DNA from: Moniliophthora roreri
Lineage: Eukaryota; Basidiomycota; Agaricomycetes; Agaricales; Marasmiaceae
Length of the DNA stretch: 64,000 nt
Assembly (NCBI GenBank): GCA_001466705.2
Contig: LATX02000035.1
Span: 496,001 to 560,000 of the forward strand
Direction of reading: 5' to 3'
Of this stretch, positions 1 through 9,915 are shown piece by piece. Both the position numbers and the translations under genes were made by a program. The notes beneath the pieces are model-generated. The model did no database searches and had not been told where the DNA came from. It saw only the letters and a program-made list of their open reading frames with translations. Each line of letters opens with the position of its first letter. The stretch's first letter is position 1.

Positions 1-1175
1 GGATTCATATGCTGCCGATCCGAACGTGAATAACCTTGGACTCACGAAAGACGAGTACGAGGCCATCAAGGCAGAAGTGACAGATGTTGTGCATGTAAGA
101 ATGTCGCATTATCTCTCGGTGTCAATTTGACTAATTTGACCGGCGTCTACTTCCCTTATAGAACGCATGGCCTGTCAACTTTGTCCTTGCTGTTGATTCG
201 TTTGATGTACACATAGGAGGGGCCGTGAACCTTATGAATCTTTGTCTCCAATCACCTTACGCCAAGTCTACGGTGTTTTACTACAGCTCGAGTGTCAGTT
301 GCAGACAGGGCTCTCATGATCCTACTTGCGTGGAGGACTACCCAAGTGATCCAAGTACCGCTGCGAGTACAGGTTATGCACAGAGTAAATGGGTGGTCGA
401 GAAGCTTTGTGAGAGGGCGGCTAAGGAAAAGAATCTGAGGGTTGGCGTACTGAGGATCGGTCAAATGGTCGGCGACACAGTCAAGTACGCTGTACCTTTC
501 ATATTTGACTGGTGTAAACTGACTTCTTACCTCTGTAGTGGTGTGTGGAACGAGACAGAAGGTGAGCATATGAGGTCGGTCACGTCCACCTACTAAATTC
601 ATTTCCAGCCTGGCCTCTGTTACTCAAGAGCGCCAGCACCGTCGCAGCTCTGCCTGTGCTAGACGAGGTTAGTTCTCAGCCTCCGTATTCAGTTCTCTGT
701 CTGATCGCCATTCATGCAGCATCCTCAATGGCTTCCAGTCGATTACGCAGGTCGTGGAATTGCCGAAATCATTCTGCAAGACTCGCCGCATCAAGTTTAC
801 CATATCGTCAATCCCGACACATCTTCTAGCTGGAATGACATTCTTGACGGCCTGGAGCAAGCTGGTTTGAAATTTGAACGGGTGAACAGGAAGGAATGGG
901 TTCAGAGGCTTGCTGCCAGTGACCAAGACGGGGAAAGGAACCCCACTATCAAGTTACTGGTATGTTATTGTTTGTTGCGTGTAGAACCATGACTCAGGAT
1001 TTCACTTCAGGACTTCTTCCGAGATCGATGGAGCGGTAGAACTAGGAGGCCTATGTTCTTTAAGACCAACCAGACAGAACGAGTCACGAAGAGTATCAAG
1101 GAGTCACCGCCAGTCACTAAGGGCTTGATTGCAAAATGGGTCAAGAATTGGGGAAATAGTGGTTTTCTGAGTTGA
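1..1175 (+). CDS. NRPS-like (adenylate-forming) reductase, C-terminal thioester-reductase domain, 5' partial
   Basis: Only the end of the gene is inside the window. The domain is an extended short-chain dehydrogenase of the kind that releases a carrier-bound acyl chain as an aldehyde or alcohol using NAD(P)H. Visible features are a Ser-rich strand (FYYSSSVSC), the catalytic tyrosine/lysine pair in GYAQSKWVVEKL, the LRIGQMVGD stretch, WLPVDYAGRGIAEIIL and the closing NPTIKLLDFFRDRW. At least five short introns are needed: about 94-162, 473-538, 561-608, 667-717 and 961-1011. The stop is the TGA at 1173-1175. The adenylation and carrier domains would lie to the left, so the substrate cannot be read. 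Family call is firm; the exact subfamily (amino-adipate reductase-like versus secondary-metabolite reductase) is not decidable here. Confidence 0.85.
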
Positions 1176-1327
1176 AGCTATTTGCGGAATCATTATGACA
1201 TGTTAATGCTATTGTAAAGCAAGCATTCTGTTATGACTAATGTTGTAGATATGTACCAGTAAAGAAAAAGTTCATATCATGGATATAGAGCATAGGATGT
1301 GAATATGGTGAAGAGGGTTATGACGTT

Positions 1328-3005
1328 TTAGTAATACTCATCACTTTCCAATCGTGCCCGATATTCCTGTATCTGGGCGGAGAAGTTGCGGGGCTGACTC
1401 AGTGCGGCGACGTCAATACGATGGGGTGGATGGTTGGGAGGTGGTTTGACTCTATTCCATCCATATGGGCCCCCGCAGTCTTCAGACGGAGTGCACCCTA
1501 TCGACGTCAGTCAGATATGCAGATATCGGCAAAAAATAAAGAGGCCGTACCAGAAGCTTCAGTGAATGTCGGGTACTTCATGTATATCGGGATCTCCAAC
1601 TCTCCTTCAAATGTAATCCAATGTTCCCAGCAATCCTATCAGGTGGTCAGCAATCAGCAAATGGTTGAACGAGCGGGACTGACCCCAGGATCATATAGAT
1701 ATAGCATTGGAAGAATAGGTCCTTCCCCTTCATCCTTAGCGAGGTGATGATAGCGCCCATTGCGGTCGTAAACGTCCAAAAGTTTGATTTTACTTTCGTA
1801 GAATGTTGGAGGTGCTGATTCCCCGTTCATGGGTTCAATCATGTCATCCTCGTCGGCTCGAATTTCTAGGGAAGTGTTCTCCGGCCTTACAGAAACGTCT
1901 CCAGTACGGGGATTCGGTGTTGCAGTCGTGAAGGAGAATAAATGAAGATGGCGATTCTCCCAGCCGAAGGCGTACTGTATGGCGAGATGGAGGGCGTGAA
2001 AGGTGTATGAAGCAGGAACGTCAACTGTACGTGTGACAGAAGGCTCCTTACAGCCAAGAATTTCGATTTTGAGCCTGTATGCTCTGCCGAGGTGGTAAGT
2101 TGAGGCTGTAGCTTCTGTAAAATCAAATGCCCAAATTCAGAAATGGTCTTTAGAGATAGAAAATATCACTAACCCCGCCGATAGCTGCAAAGACTGTTAC
2201 GCCATCGAGATTGCTCATTCAGCACGTTGACGTCTACGTTATTGAATGATGGACCAGGCCTATTTGCGTCGGCATTATCTTGCGCAGCCTTGAACTCCTC
2301 CCAAGCGTCTATGCCGTCACATCCATCGGGAGGCGCATCACCTGCCAAATATGATAATATCAGTGATGTTGTTTGCCCCAGAATCGTATCCATACCGACG
2401 GCTTGCAAGAAAATCGGTTGATCCATGAAGAAACTCTCACGTTCTCCGGCAAAGAAGACGCTATGTTGCCATTCGGCCTAGAAGGGAGGTGATTGTAAGG
2501 ATCGGTATTCACGGCAGAAAAACGATGCACACACCTCTGAATCGTAAATATAAATTAGTGGCAAAGCAGTTCCGTCTTCGTGATTGGCACGCGAATAATA
2601 TCGCCCCCCTTCGTCGTATACATGATAAAGGCGAACACCTGTCTCGACGAGACCCCGGGGTTTCCTACCTGTGCCTACTAGCACGTCCATCTCTTGATTC
2701 TTTGGCTTGATAAGCATGGGTACGTCCTCCCTATAAATGTCATAGGTCCCGTTGTCCCTCTCATCTACTTCCTCCACGTAATAGAATCCATGTTCACTTT
2801 TCAGCTCCCAGCCAAACGCGTACTGAATCACAAAATGAAACTCCTCGAAATCGAACCACGACGGAACTTCGACCATTCGTTTGATGGCAGGGTTCTGCGA
2901 CCCCAGGAGTTGGATAACGAAGATGTAAACTTTGTTTAGACTCGCATTTCGTATGGCCTCGCTGACTGTGCGACGGGAGGTGCGTCCCGTTCTCGTGGCG
3001 GGCAT
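1328..3005 (-). CDS. Protein with two tandem pRiA4b ORF-3-like (PRiA4_ORF3, IS1096 passenger TnpR-type) domains
   Basis: Reading leftwards from ATG 3003-3005, the first domain opens with LLGSQNPAIKRMVEVP, FHFVIQYAFGW and YIYDSE. After an intron it continues AEWQHSVFFAGE, and after another GDAPPDGCDGIDAWEEF. A second complete domain follows: KIEILGCKEPSVTRTVDVP, HLAIQYAFGW, YLYDPG, then DCWEHWITFEGE and CTPSEDCGGPYGWNRVK. The 57-nt intron at about 2109-2165 (GTTAGT...TTTACAG) joins the two domains in frame, so I call one two-domain gene rather than two genes. The stop is TAA at 1328-1330. This family is known from bacterial plasmids and insertion elements and also occurs in fungi. No catalytic activity is established, so the role is unknown. 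Confidence 0.75.
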
Positions 3006-3395
3006 ATAGATGGCGTCTGGAAAGTTAAAGTAGGTATGAGGTAGCTAAGATTTAGAAGGAAGGGCGAGGGGGTTAGTCAAGAAGATTGGGCATAGGAAAT
3101 TGATCTACAGACCAGGAGACGCGTCGTCTCTGTGCTTGAGATTATTATCGAAATCTGAGAGCGCCCGTCAAAGCAGAATTACCGGTCTGGCACGTAGAGC
3201 AGTAAGAGAAGATATATCTTGACGTGGTTGGCGTAGATGAAGACTCAGAACTAGAGGGTTGCTCTCTGAACATGTGAGATGCGGATCAAACGACCCCGGC
3301 GGTTGCTCCGACTCCGGCTCCGACTGTTACAATCTAGGAACAAGATTTAACGTGGTGGGGGTAATAAAAATACATTTAGGATCCCCACTACACGC
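3006..3395. other. Intergenic spacer between the two pRiA4b ORF-3-like genes
   Basis: These 390 bases separate the stop of the MYND-type gene from the start of the two-domain gene, both on the minus strand. I see no conserved coding stretch. It must hold the promoter of the downstream two-domain gene unless the pair is co-transcribed. Confidence 0.5.
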
Positions 3396-4592
3396 CTAGT
3401 TCTCAATGTCTAGGCCTCCAAAACGTTCATCAAGGGAGTCGTGATCCGAGTCAAACTCATTCTCGACTTTCTCTCCAAGTTCCTCTCGATACCCATTATA
3501 ATGGTTCTCCCAGCGACCCTCGTAATTCATGACGGTGACGTTGACTTCGTTGAGTGGACTGTATGTCTTGTCACCCACAGCCAAGGGATCCTTCCGGCCC
3601 TCGAGTCCCATGCGCTCCGTAGCCCATTTCCGAAGGTCGAGCTGTTCTCGAGTCGGACGTTCTGCGGCAAACGCTTCTTTGACCCTCTCCCAACCTCTGA
3701 CACCACCTGCGTCTTCTGCTGGTGCGTAACCTGCCGTGTCACGTATAGATAGGGTTATCGAGAAGATATAACGCTTATACATACCGACAGCCTTGGAGAA
3801 TAAAGGACGATCTGCGGCTGCCATCTTTTCTCCTTTAAATGTTATCAAATGCTCCCAATTATCCTGCTCAAATTTTTGCTCATCAAGGAAAGACAGGAGA
3901 TTAAGAAAGAAAACTCACACCAAAGTCATACAGATATGTGAGCGGAAGAAGATCGCCGTCGTGTATTACACAGCTTCGATGAATACCGGAAGGATCGTAG
4001 ATGTCGGAAAGCTTGACCTGCTTTTCATACAGATGAGGAGTGTTCCTTCCACCAAACAATTGAGCGTATGGATCCGGCGCTTCCCCTTCTGCAAGGATCT
4101 TTAAAACGGTCTGTACGGGTGCCAGAGACATAGCTCCAGAGCGATTTGGCGGAGAAGTAGAGTACGAAAATTCGTGGAGATGGTATTGCTGCCATGGTCC
4201 AAATGCGTATTGGATAACGAAATGGAGTTCTTGAAAGGTGTACCATGCTGGGACATCGACGATCCGTGTGATCTTGGGATTGGAAGAGCCTAACAATTCG
4301 AACTTGAACGTGTACGCTTTCCTGAAAATACTCATTGAAGGGGTTGTAGAAATCAATGTGAAGAAAACACATACTTGCCGCAGAATTTCTTATGAAACAT
4401 CCAGTCCTGTGAGGGGCTTCAGGTCCGAACTATGATAATAATACAGCATAACGTAGCGCATACCTTGGTCTGGCATTCTACACCGCAATATTTCGTCTTG
4501 CATCGACTGCAAGCCTTGGTACCTTCATTCTTGCACACTAACCATCTACATTGACTTCTCTCCGGCGCTTCTGGTATTGTTGGCCGTGGCAT
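3396..4592 (-). CDS. MYND zinc finger fused to a pRiA4b ORF-3-like domain
   Basis: The start chosen is ATG 4590-4592 (MPRPTIPEAPERSQC). Residues about 15-52 form a MYND finger: C15, C20, then CSRCKTKYCGVEC, then after an intron DWMFHKKFCGK, giving the final His and Cys. A second intron leads to the pRiA4b ORF-3-like domain: FELLGSSNPKITRIVDVP, FVIQYAFGPWQQYHLHEF, LTYLYDFG, EHLITFKGE, and GYAPAEDAGGVRGWERV after an intron at the same place as in the neighbouring gene. The C-terminal tail is acidic and ends GGLDIEN. MYND fingers bind proline-rich partners. The second domain has no known activity. The shared intron position and motif order show that this gene and its left neighbour are tandem paralogues. 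An upstream in-frame ATG at 4670 would add 26 residues. Confidence 0.75.
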
Positions 4593-4921
4593 TATATGAA
4601 ATAGAGAATGAGAGTCAGCGTCAAGACTGATCAAGTTGAAGGTGATGTATCGACGACTTGCTTCATACACCGACTAGTAGTAGGATGAGAGCCGAGATCT
4701 GAGAGTTTAGCAGCTGCAGTGGTCACGGTGTCGGCTATGTAGCACTGCCACAGCGCTTCCCTTGCACGACCTCAGCGTTGGAACATGAATTTTTCCTAGC
4801 ATCTCAACTCAGCCTTCTGCTCGTCCTCATCGTCTATCAATTGCTTTGTCAACTTGATTCTCCATATGAACTCCCATATCCCGTCACAACAAGTTGCAAG
4901 CCTCTACTCGGACTCCGAATG

Positions 4922-6040
4922 ATGGCTGATTCTTCTCCCGAAATACCTTTTTCGCCCTCAGCAACTATGAAAATTGTACCCGAAGAACTCCCGCCGAGTT
5001 CAACCTAGCCTTTCTGGGTTCTGGGTGTACGGCACCAATGCGCACATTCAGCGGCCGTACTACAGCCGAGCTCGAAGACCAAGAATGCATCCTCAAACAT
5101 ACTCACCAGTATACCACATCCCGTCTAGCCGTCTTTGAATCTAGTTTGCAGTACGCCATTCACAGAATAGGATGCAATACACAGTCTTCGCTTCCATACA
5201 TGGCATTGAACGTAAGTAAACAGACCCTGTTTCCTTGTTGCAAGTGACCATGGTATTACGGATACTAAGCGACAACAGAACACCTTGACCAACAGTCAGC
5301 GACAGACACCTCTAGGACGTTTAATTCAAGGTACGTCGAAAAGTCATCCTCGATCAACAGACCTTGCACTCGTCTCTGCCCTGGAATCTTGCTAACAAGT
5401 GTATTTCTGATTGACCTGGTTGCAGTGCTCCGGGGGGACGTCGACAGGGTGGCAGGTAGACTTGTACCGCCGGCAGCTGCGTGTCCATGCTTTCAACCAC
5501 ACGGTATACCCACCGCAGCGCCACGAAATCGTTTCACCTTGCACCAAATGGACTAGTGAACCCATGTACCAAGTGACAAACCGTGTCCAACGTTCATGCG
5601 GTAGGCGCTCTATCATTCCTGTCGCTGTTTTGTTCATTTGCTTCTCGCACATTATCTATCTAAATAGAGATAAGAGACCCACCATCCGGATGATCAAAGC
5701 TGTCCAACGCATGCTTGCCCGTCATCTCTGCCCGCTGATCTTTTTGGTCAATGTAAATATTCTAATAAGCATCAGCTCGTGTTTCTTTCTAAGGTGCCAC
5801 CAAGCCGGTTCCCACATGTCCGTGGAGGTCTTGGGAGCAAATGAATGGTACACATTTGCACATATCTTTACTACCGTCCAACCCGCCCACCCATTTTCCG
5901 AGCGCTCGCGTTTACGGTGTCTCACTCAATACTTACTGCCTTCTATCACGAACAGCCTGGCAGATGTACGTTTGATGATGCATATCAATGGTTATAATCG
6001 TGACAATCGGCGGAGGAGCCGTGCTGGCATGTCGGCATAG
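4922..6040 (+). other. Possible gene or gene relic, unrecognised
   Basis: Several open stretches can be joined by plausible short introns. One runs from about 5038 (RTFSGRTTAELEDQECIL...LPYMALN), then NTLTNSQRQTPLGRLIQ after an intron at about 5212-5278, then VLRGDVDRVAGRLV after about 5331-5424. A different frame at 5411-6040 is open for 209 codons. No single consistent reading covers the whole stretch and I recognise no family. It may be a decayed gene, an unrecognised spliced gene, or chance. Everything from 4593 to 4921 shows nothing. Confidence 0.2.
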
Positions 6041-6529
6041 AGCTTAAGGTAGGTAGAGTCCGGGAATCTAACGCAGGGGACACGTCCCGGCATCTTCGGT
6101 GAATAGGATGGGAACGAGAGGGGAATCGATGGTATACAAGGGCTTGTTGTGAGTATCCTTCCTATTTCTCCCTTCAATCCGCGCTGAAGCCGCCGGATCC
6201 GGAGACGAAGGTGTGGCGCATCCCGATGAAACAGGCAGTATGATTTCCAGTTTTGGGAATAAAGTCCTTGAAGGACGGAACCCACCCTGTTCCGTCGTCA
6301 GGATGCAACTTTTTTTTTTTGGAGATGACAAGATCTGCGCGAAGTGTCCGGCTGTCCATCACAAAATGACGTTGAGCAGGACCCCGGCCACGCTAATATT
6401 CCAAAGAAGATTTTCAGTTATAGCTCTAGAGCAAAAAGACTATTTCGCGTTTTGGCCCGTTTTGGCCATATGGGCTTACGTTGTCGGTGAGACGGTGTTG
6501 AGTAAGTATACCTCAAAAAAAGTTTGAAT

Positions 6530-7620
6530 GCATACTTTGCGGTCAGCCGTGTAAGGATGACAGCATGAGAAGTATCACAAAATCATCGTGGGTCGTAGGT
6601 AATGTGGCGGGATACAATGGGTTGTGGAGCTTTTTTTGTTGGTGGGAAAGCGTTGAGTCAAAGTGGCTTAGAGACTTTTTGAACATATCCGTCGTAACGG
6701 TGGCGTTTGAGTGGCCTTGCTGGCATAGTATATGGTAATGAGCAAAGATAGAAGTGTAATCCGTAAGCAGTCATTGGGAAGGCGTTGAGTCAGCGCAACA
6801 AAAAAAAATTTCGAGTACGATGTCCGACCAGGGTGAGGCGGCGAACATGTGTAATATGCTAAGTATATATTCAATACCATCGGGTGCGGCCTATAGTATC
6901 ATGACGGTGATTACAAAGTAAGCCTCACTAGAGAAGTATTTTGGAGCTGTGTCAGAATCGCTCAAAGAGACTTCCATTGCGGGAGTAAAGTACAGCGATG
7001 TCACCTGGAACGAACACTCATTTAACGTGTGATGGGACGCAGTATTAAACATAGGCTCCAGCATAATGACAGTGATTAGTGTGTCAGAGTAACTCTCAAA
7101 GAAACTTTCATTGCGGGAGTATGTAAAGTACAGTAGATCCGTCTTGTGCGAACGTTGAATAATGCATAGGTCTGATGGGTACAGTACTGAATACGATGAT
7201 GTTACACAACAGCCCAAACAAACATCCTGACGTGAGCAACGACAACGTTGAACATTTAGAGAACAGCGGGAAAGCGACAGGAGAATTGAAAGTCCACCCG
7301 ACGGGTTCGATACATGCCTGGAGTCGTAGAGAGTCCCCTTCCCAGATTTATTAGCGATAGGCAGGAAGGTAACGGGTACAGGTCCACCTTCTGAAAACAA
7401 AAGAGAAGGTGGAGACGAAAAATGATAAAATCCGTTCAATGGGGCATCACAGCCCCTCGGGAGGCAAAGGAGAAATTCGGAGTGCGAAATAGAGACGTAC
7501 ACGACAGCGGTTGCTTTCGGAAAAAGAGAATATTCGGAGAACAGCGATACAGTAATGGGAAAGCCGTAAAGCGTTAGAAAGTTCATCAGACGGGGTATCG
7601 TACAGCCTTGAATGAAGAAG
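6530..7620. repeat. Degenerate imperfect repeats in non-coding DNA
   Basis: A unit at about 6899-6995 (tgacggtgattac ... gtgtcagaatc ... ctcaaagagacttccattgcgggagtaaagtacag) returns in shortened, diverged form at about 7066-7132 (tgacagtgattag, gtgtcagag, ctcaaagaaactttcattgcgggagt, aaagtacag). The phrase gcgttgagtca occurs at 6650-6660 and 6783-6793 after gggaaag/gggaagg, and gggaaag followed by cg or cc recurs near 7270 and 7557. A 259-codon open frame on the minus strand (6891-7670) runs through the repeats but has a Ser/Phe/Leu-rich composition and no recognisable domain, so I do not call it a gene. The stretch 6041-6530 shows nothing. Confidence 0.45.
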
Positions 7621-7809
7621 CGCGCGGAGAGGAAAAAAAAAAAAACAAAGGTACGAGGCCTCAGATTCATGACAGTAAAAAGGGGGTATCATCGACTTTG
7701 GAAGTTGTGGGCGAAACCGAAAACGAGAGTTATGCAAAGAGCACGAAAACACAAGAGTCTGAGGAAACCAAGTCAGAACCCGCGCCCTTAAAAAAGCCAC
7801 CACGCTTAC

Positions 7810-9915
7810 TTAGTCCTTTAAAAGCAACTCATCGTCCGACCCGTCATCTTGGTCTACGAGCATCGCAGAGGCACTTCCGGCACGCCTTTCCTTACCCTTT
7901 GCTCGAGAACGTAACCCCGACCTAGGTGCATAGGTAAGCATATCCAGCTGGTCCGGCGAATGAGTGGCGAGTGCATCCAACTGATCCGGTGACCCAGTCT
8001 CTGTGCGAATCGAGATTGAGACGGCCTTGCTTGACGACGTGCTAACGCTCGCTGCGTCGTCCATGTCTACATCCTCCTCAGGTGGTGGAGTAGGAGCAGT
8101 AGCGGGGAGACGAATGACAGTACCACTCCTCGCTCGATGCATCATGCCTGCGCCTGGAAGAGGGATACTAGCGAGTTTGGCACCGACACTATTGGCGAGT
8201 GCGGCAATACTTCCACTGCGAGATCTACGTGAAGTCGAAGTGGAGGCAGGTATGGGTGCAGGTATGGCATTTTTACCGACTGGAGCTAGTACAGAACCGC
8301 TTCGTTTGCGTGATCCAAAACCTGGAATCGAGATCGAGGAACCCTGGCGTTCGCGTTCATCAACGGTAGAAAGTGCTTCTTGAGTGGCATTAGCAACAAC
8401 GGTACCGCTACGGGTTCGACGGGTGCCGGTGGCACTACCGGTGGCACCCGTTTCATTAACTTTCCCTGACACGACAGTTCCGCTCCTAGTCCGTCTGAAA
8501 GGATTGGAGATGACTGGAAGTGCTGGTGCCAATGAAGGAATGCCGGGTGCTGCGATGATTGTACCACTCCTGGTTCGCCGTGCAGTGGGCTGCGGCATGT
8601 CAGAGTCTCCTAAAGACCGAGTGCGAAGTATCGTAGCTTGGACAGGTTCGGTGTCTTCGAGTGGAGGTAATCGAGAGCGCTTCTTGTTTTTTCCTTCGTC
8701 AGAGGCTGGATAACGAACTTTGAGACCATGCCAGAAAGAGAATGGCTTCAACGTACCACCACTAATCATCAAACTATCTAACCGGGCGGCAACGTTGTCA
8801 GTCATCTCCACATCCCGCATATATGCTGCAGACCTGGGAGGTGCCTGCCACTCCATGCTATTCGGGGCAGAGATGAGAGAGTCCTCAATCCAAGGAGAGC
8901 GAGGCCTAGTCCTTTCTTCGTCCTCGGAATGTTCAGGCGAAGGTGTAGTATAGCCTGTCCTGTTTCGCGCCGCCAATCTCAGACTACGGAATATGGAATC
9001 GCTGGCAGTGTCCATGCGGTCACTGCCAGAGTCCCAGCCACAGGAATCGCTGTCCGTGTCTGTGTCCGAGACTGCGGCGCGAGAAGAATAGAGTTTTCCT
9101 CCAGGACTACGGAATGGGAATGACAGCTTGAAAGGAGTGGAAGAGCTTTGTATGTTGCGAGAGAATTCCTCGTTATTGGAGGGCAAAGAGAGAGAGGGTT
9201 CATAGGTCGTACTGCGATTGTAATCGTACAAAGAAAGCTGGGACGGAGGCCGATTGAAATCGATAGTGTGACTAGGACTTCGGTGAAAGATCGACAGCGA
9301 ATCAGGTGCTTTAGGTTGAGCTTTTGGGTGTTTGAGAGCAGGCAGATCGACGGCAGATACGGTATTGCTAGGATTATACTTCCAATCTGATAGACGAGGA
9401 GGGGTAGGTGCAGAGGGTCTTCGTGTTTTCTGAGGTGATTCGGATGCAAGGGTAGGAGAGTCCGACTGTATCGCAGACGCTGATACCTGTTCAGGGGAAG
9501 GATTTGCAGAGCAGAATGGACTTTCGAGGGCAGCAGGTCTAACTCTGGACCTGGTGCGATTCTTCCCGTATCTCTTCTGGGTGAAGCGATCTCGGGTAAA
9601 TGAGCTACCAGCTACGGTACTATTTTCTTTGAGATTTGTAGACGTTGCTTTGCGAGATGGCTTTAGAATTGGAGAGAAATCAGAGGGAGAAACGTGCGAT
9701 CCGACTGAGGAGGGTAGTTTGTAGACTTCGGACTGGGACTGCATAGTAGGATGTGGCGTTTCATATGCATGAAGAGCATTTTTATTTCTAATTTTTGGCT
9801 TTTTGAGAGCAGAATCATTCTGAGGTTCTGTAGATATGTTTCGTTTAAGGCGAGTCGTGGTGGTCATGGTGCAAGAAAGAGAGTGCGAACTTCGACGCGT
9901 CCCAGCCTTGTACAT
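7810..9915 (-). CDS. Intrinsically disordered protein with RRTRSGT-type basic phospho-site repeats
   Basis: This is a single 701-codon exon, unusual among the intron-rich neighbours. The start is ATG 9913-9915; an in-frame ATG at 9867 (MTTTTRLKRN) is an equally good start. No folded domain is visible. The protein is rich in Ser, Pro, Thr and Arg. Residues about 285-310 are acidic (SDTDTDSD...). Between residues 446 and 601 there are six copies of a basic motif: RRTRSGTII (446), RRTRSGTVV (474 and 499), SRKRSGSVL (535), RRSRSGSIA (563) and HRARSGTVI (593), with a partial copy RTRSLGD at 431. The motif fits a basophilic kinase site of the R-x-R-S or R-x-x-S/T type. The C-terminus has a doubled SPDQLD and an acidic end (DDGSDDELLLKD). 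Function is unknown; a nuclear or cytoskeletal scaffold under kinase control is only a guess. Its 5' end abuts the divergent TPT1 gene. Confidence 0.8.
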   Translation of the reverse strand: MYKAGTRRSSHSLSCTMTTTTRLKRNISTEPQNDSALKKPKIRNKNALHAYETPHPTMQSQSEVYKLPSSVGSHVSPSDFSPILKPSRKATSTNLKENSTVAGSSFTRDRFTQKRYGKNRTRSRVRPAALESPFCSANPSPEQVSASAIQSDSPTLASESPQKTRRPSAPTPPRLSDWKYNPSNTVSAVDLPALKHPKAQPKAPDSLSIFHRSPSHTIDFNRPPSQLSLYDYNRSTTYEPSLSLPSNNEEFSRNIQSSSTPFKLSFPFRSPGGKLYSSRAAVSDTDTDSDSCGWDSGSDRMDTASDSIFRSLRLAARNRTGYTTPSPEHSEDEERTRPRSPWIEDSLISAPNSMEWQAPPRSAAYMRDVEMTDNVAARLDSLMISGGTLKPFSFWHGLKVRYPASDEGKNKKRSRLPPLEDTEPVQATILRTRSLGDSDMPQPTARRTRSGTIIAAPGIPSLAPALPVISNPFRRTRSGTVVSGKVNETGATGSATGTRRTRSGTVVANATQEALSTVDERERQGSSISIPGFGSRKRSGSVLAPVGKNAIPAPIPASTSTSRRSRSGSIAALANSVGAKLASIPLPGAGMMHRARSGTVIRLPATAPTPPPEEDVDMDDAASVSTSSSKAVSISIRTETGSPDQLDALATHSPDQLDMLTYAPRSGLRSRAKGKERRAGSASAMLVDQDDGSDDELLLKD

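Noticed and set aside
1654..2126. Second pRiA4b ORF-3-like domain as a separate gene
   Set aside because: The splice sites at 2109-2165 join it in frame to the preceding domain and no good start codon precedes it.
7295..7325. tRNA B-box-like text (gggttcgatacatgcc)
   Set aside because: No matching A-box or cloverleaf stems upstream; no tRNA was found anywhere in the window.
6891..7670. 259-codon open frame on the minus strand
   Set aside because: Composition is Ser/Phe/Leu-rich without a domain, and it runs through imperfect repeats, so I keep it only as an observation.
8003..8713. Plus-strand frames opposite the RRTRSGT protein
   Set aside because: They are shadows of the long minus-strand frame produced by its repeated codons.
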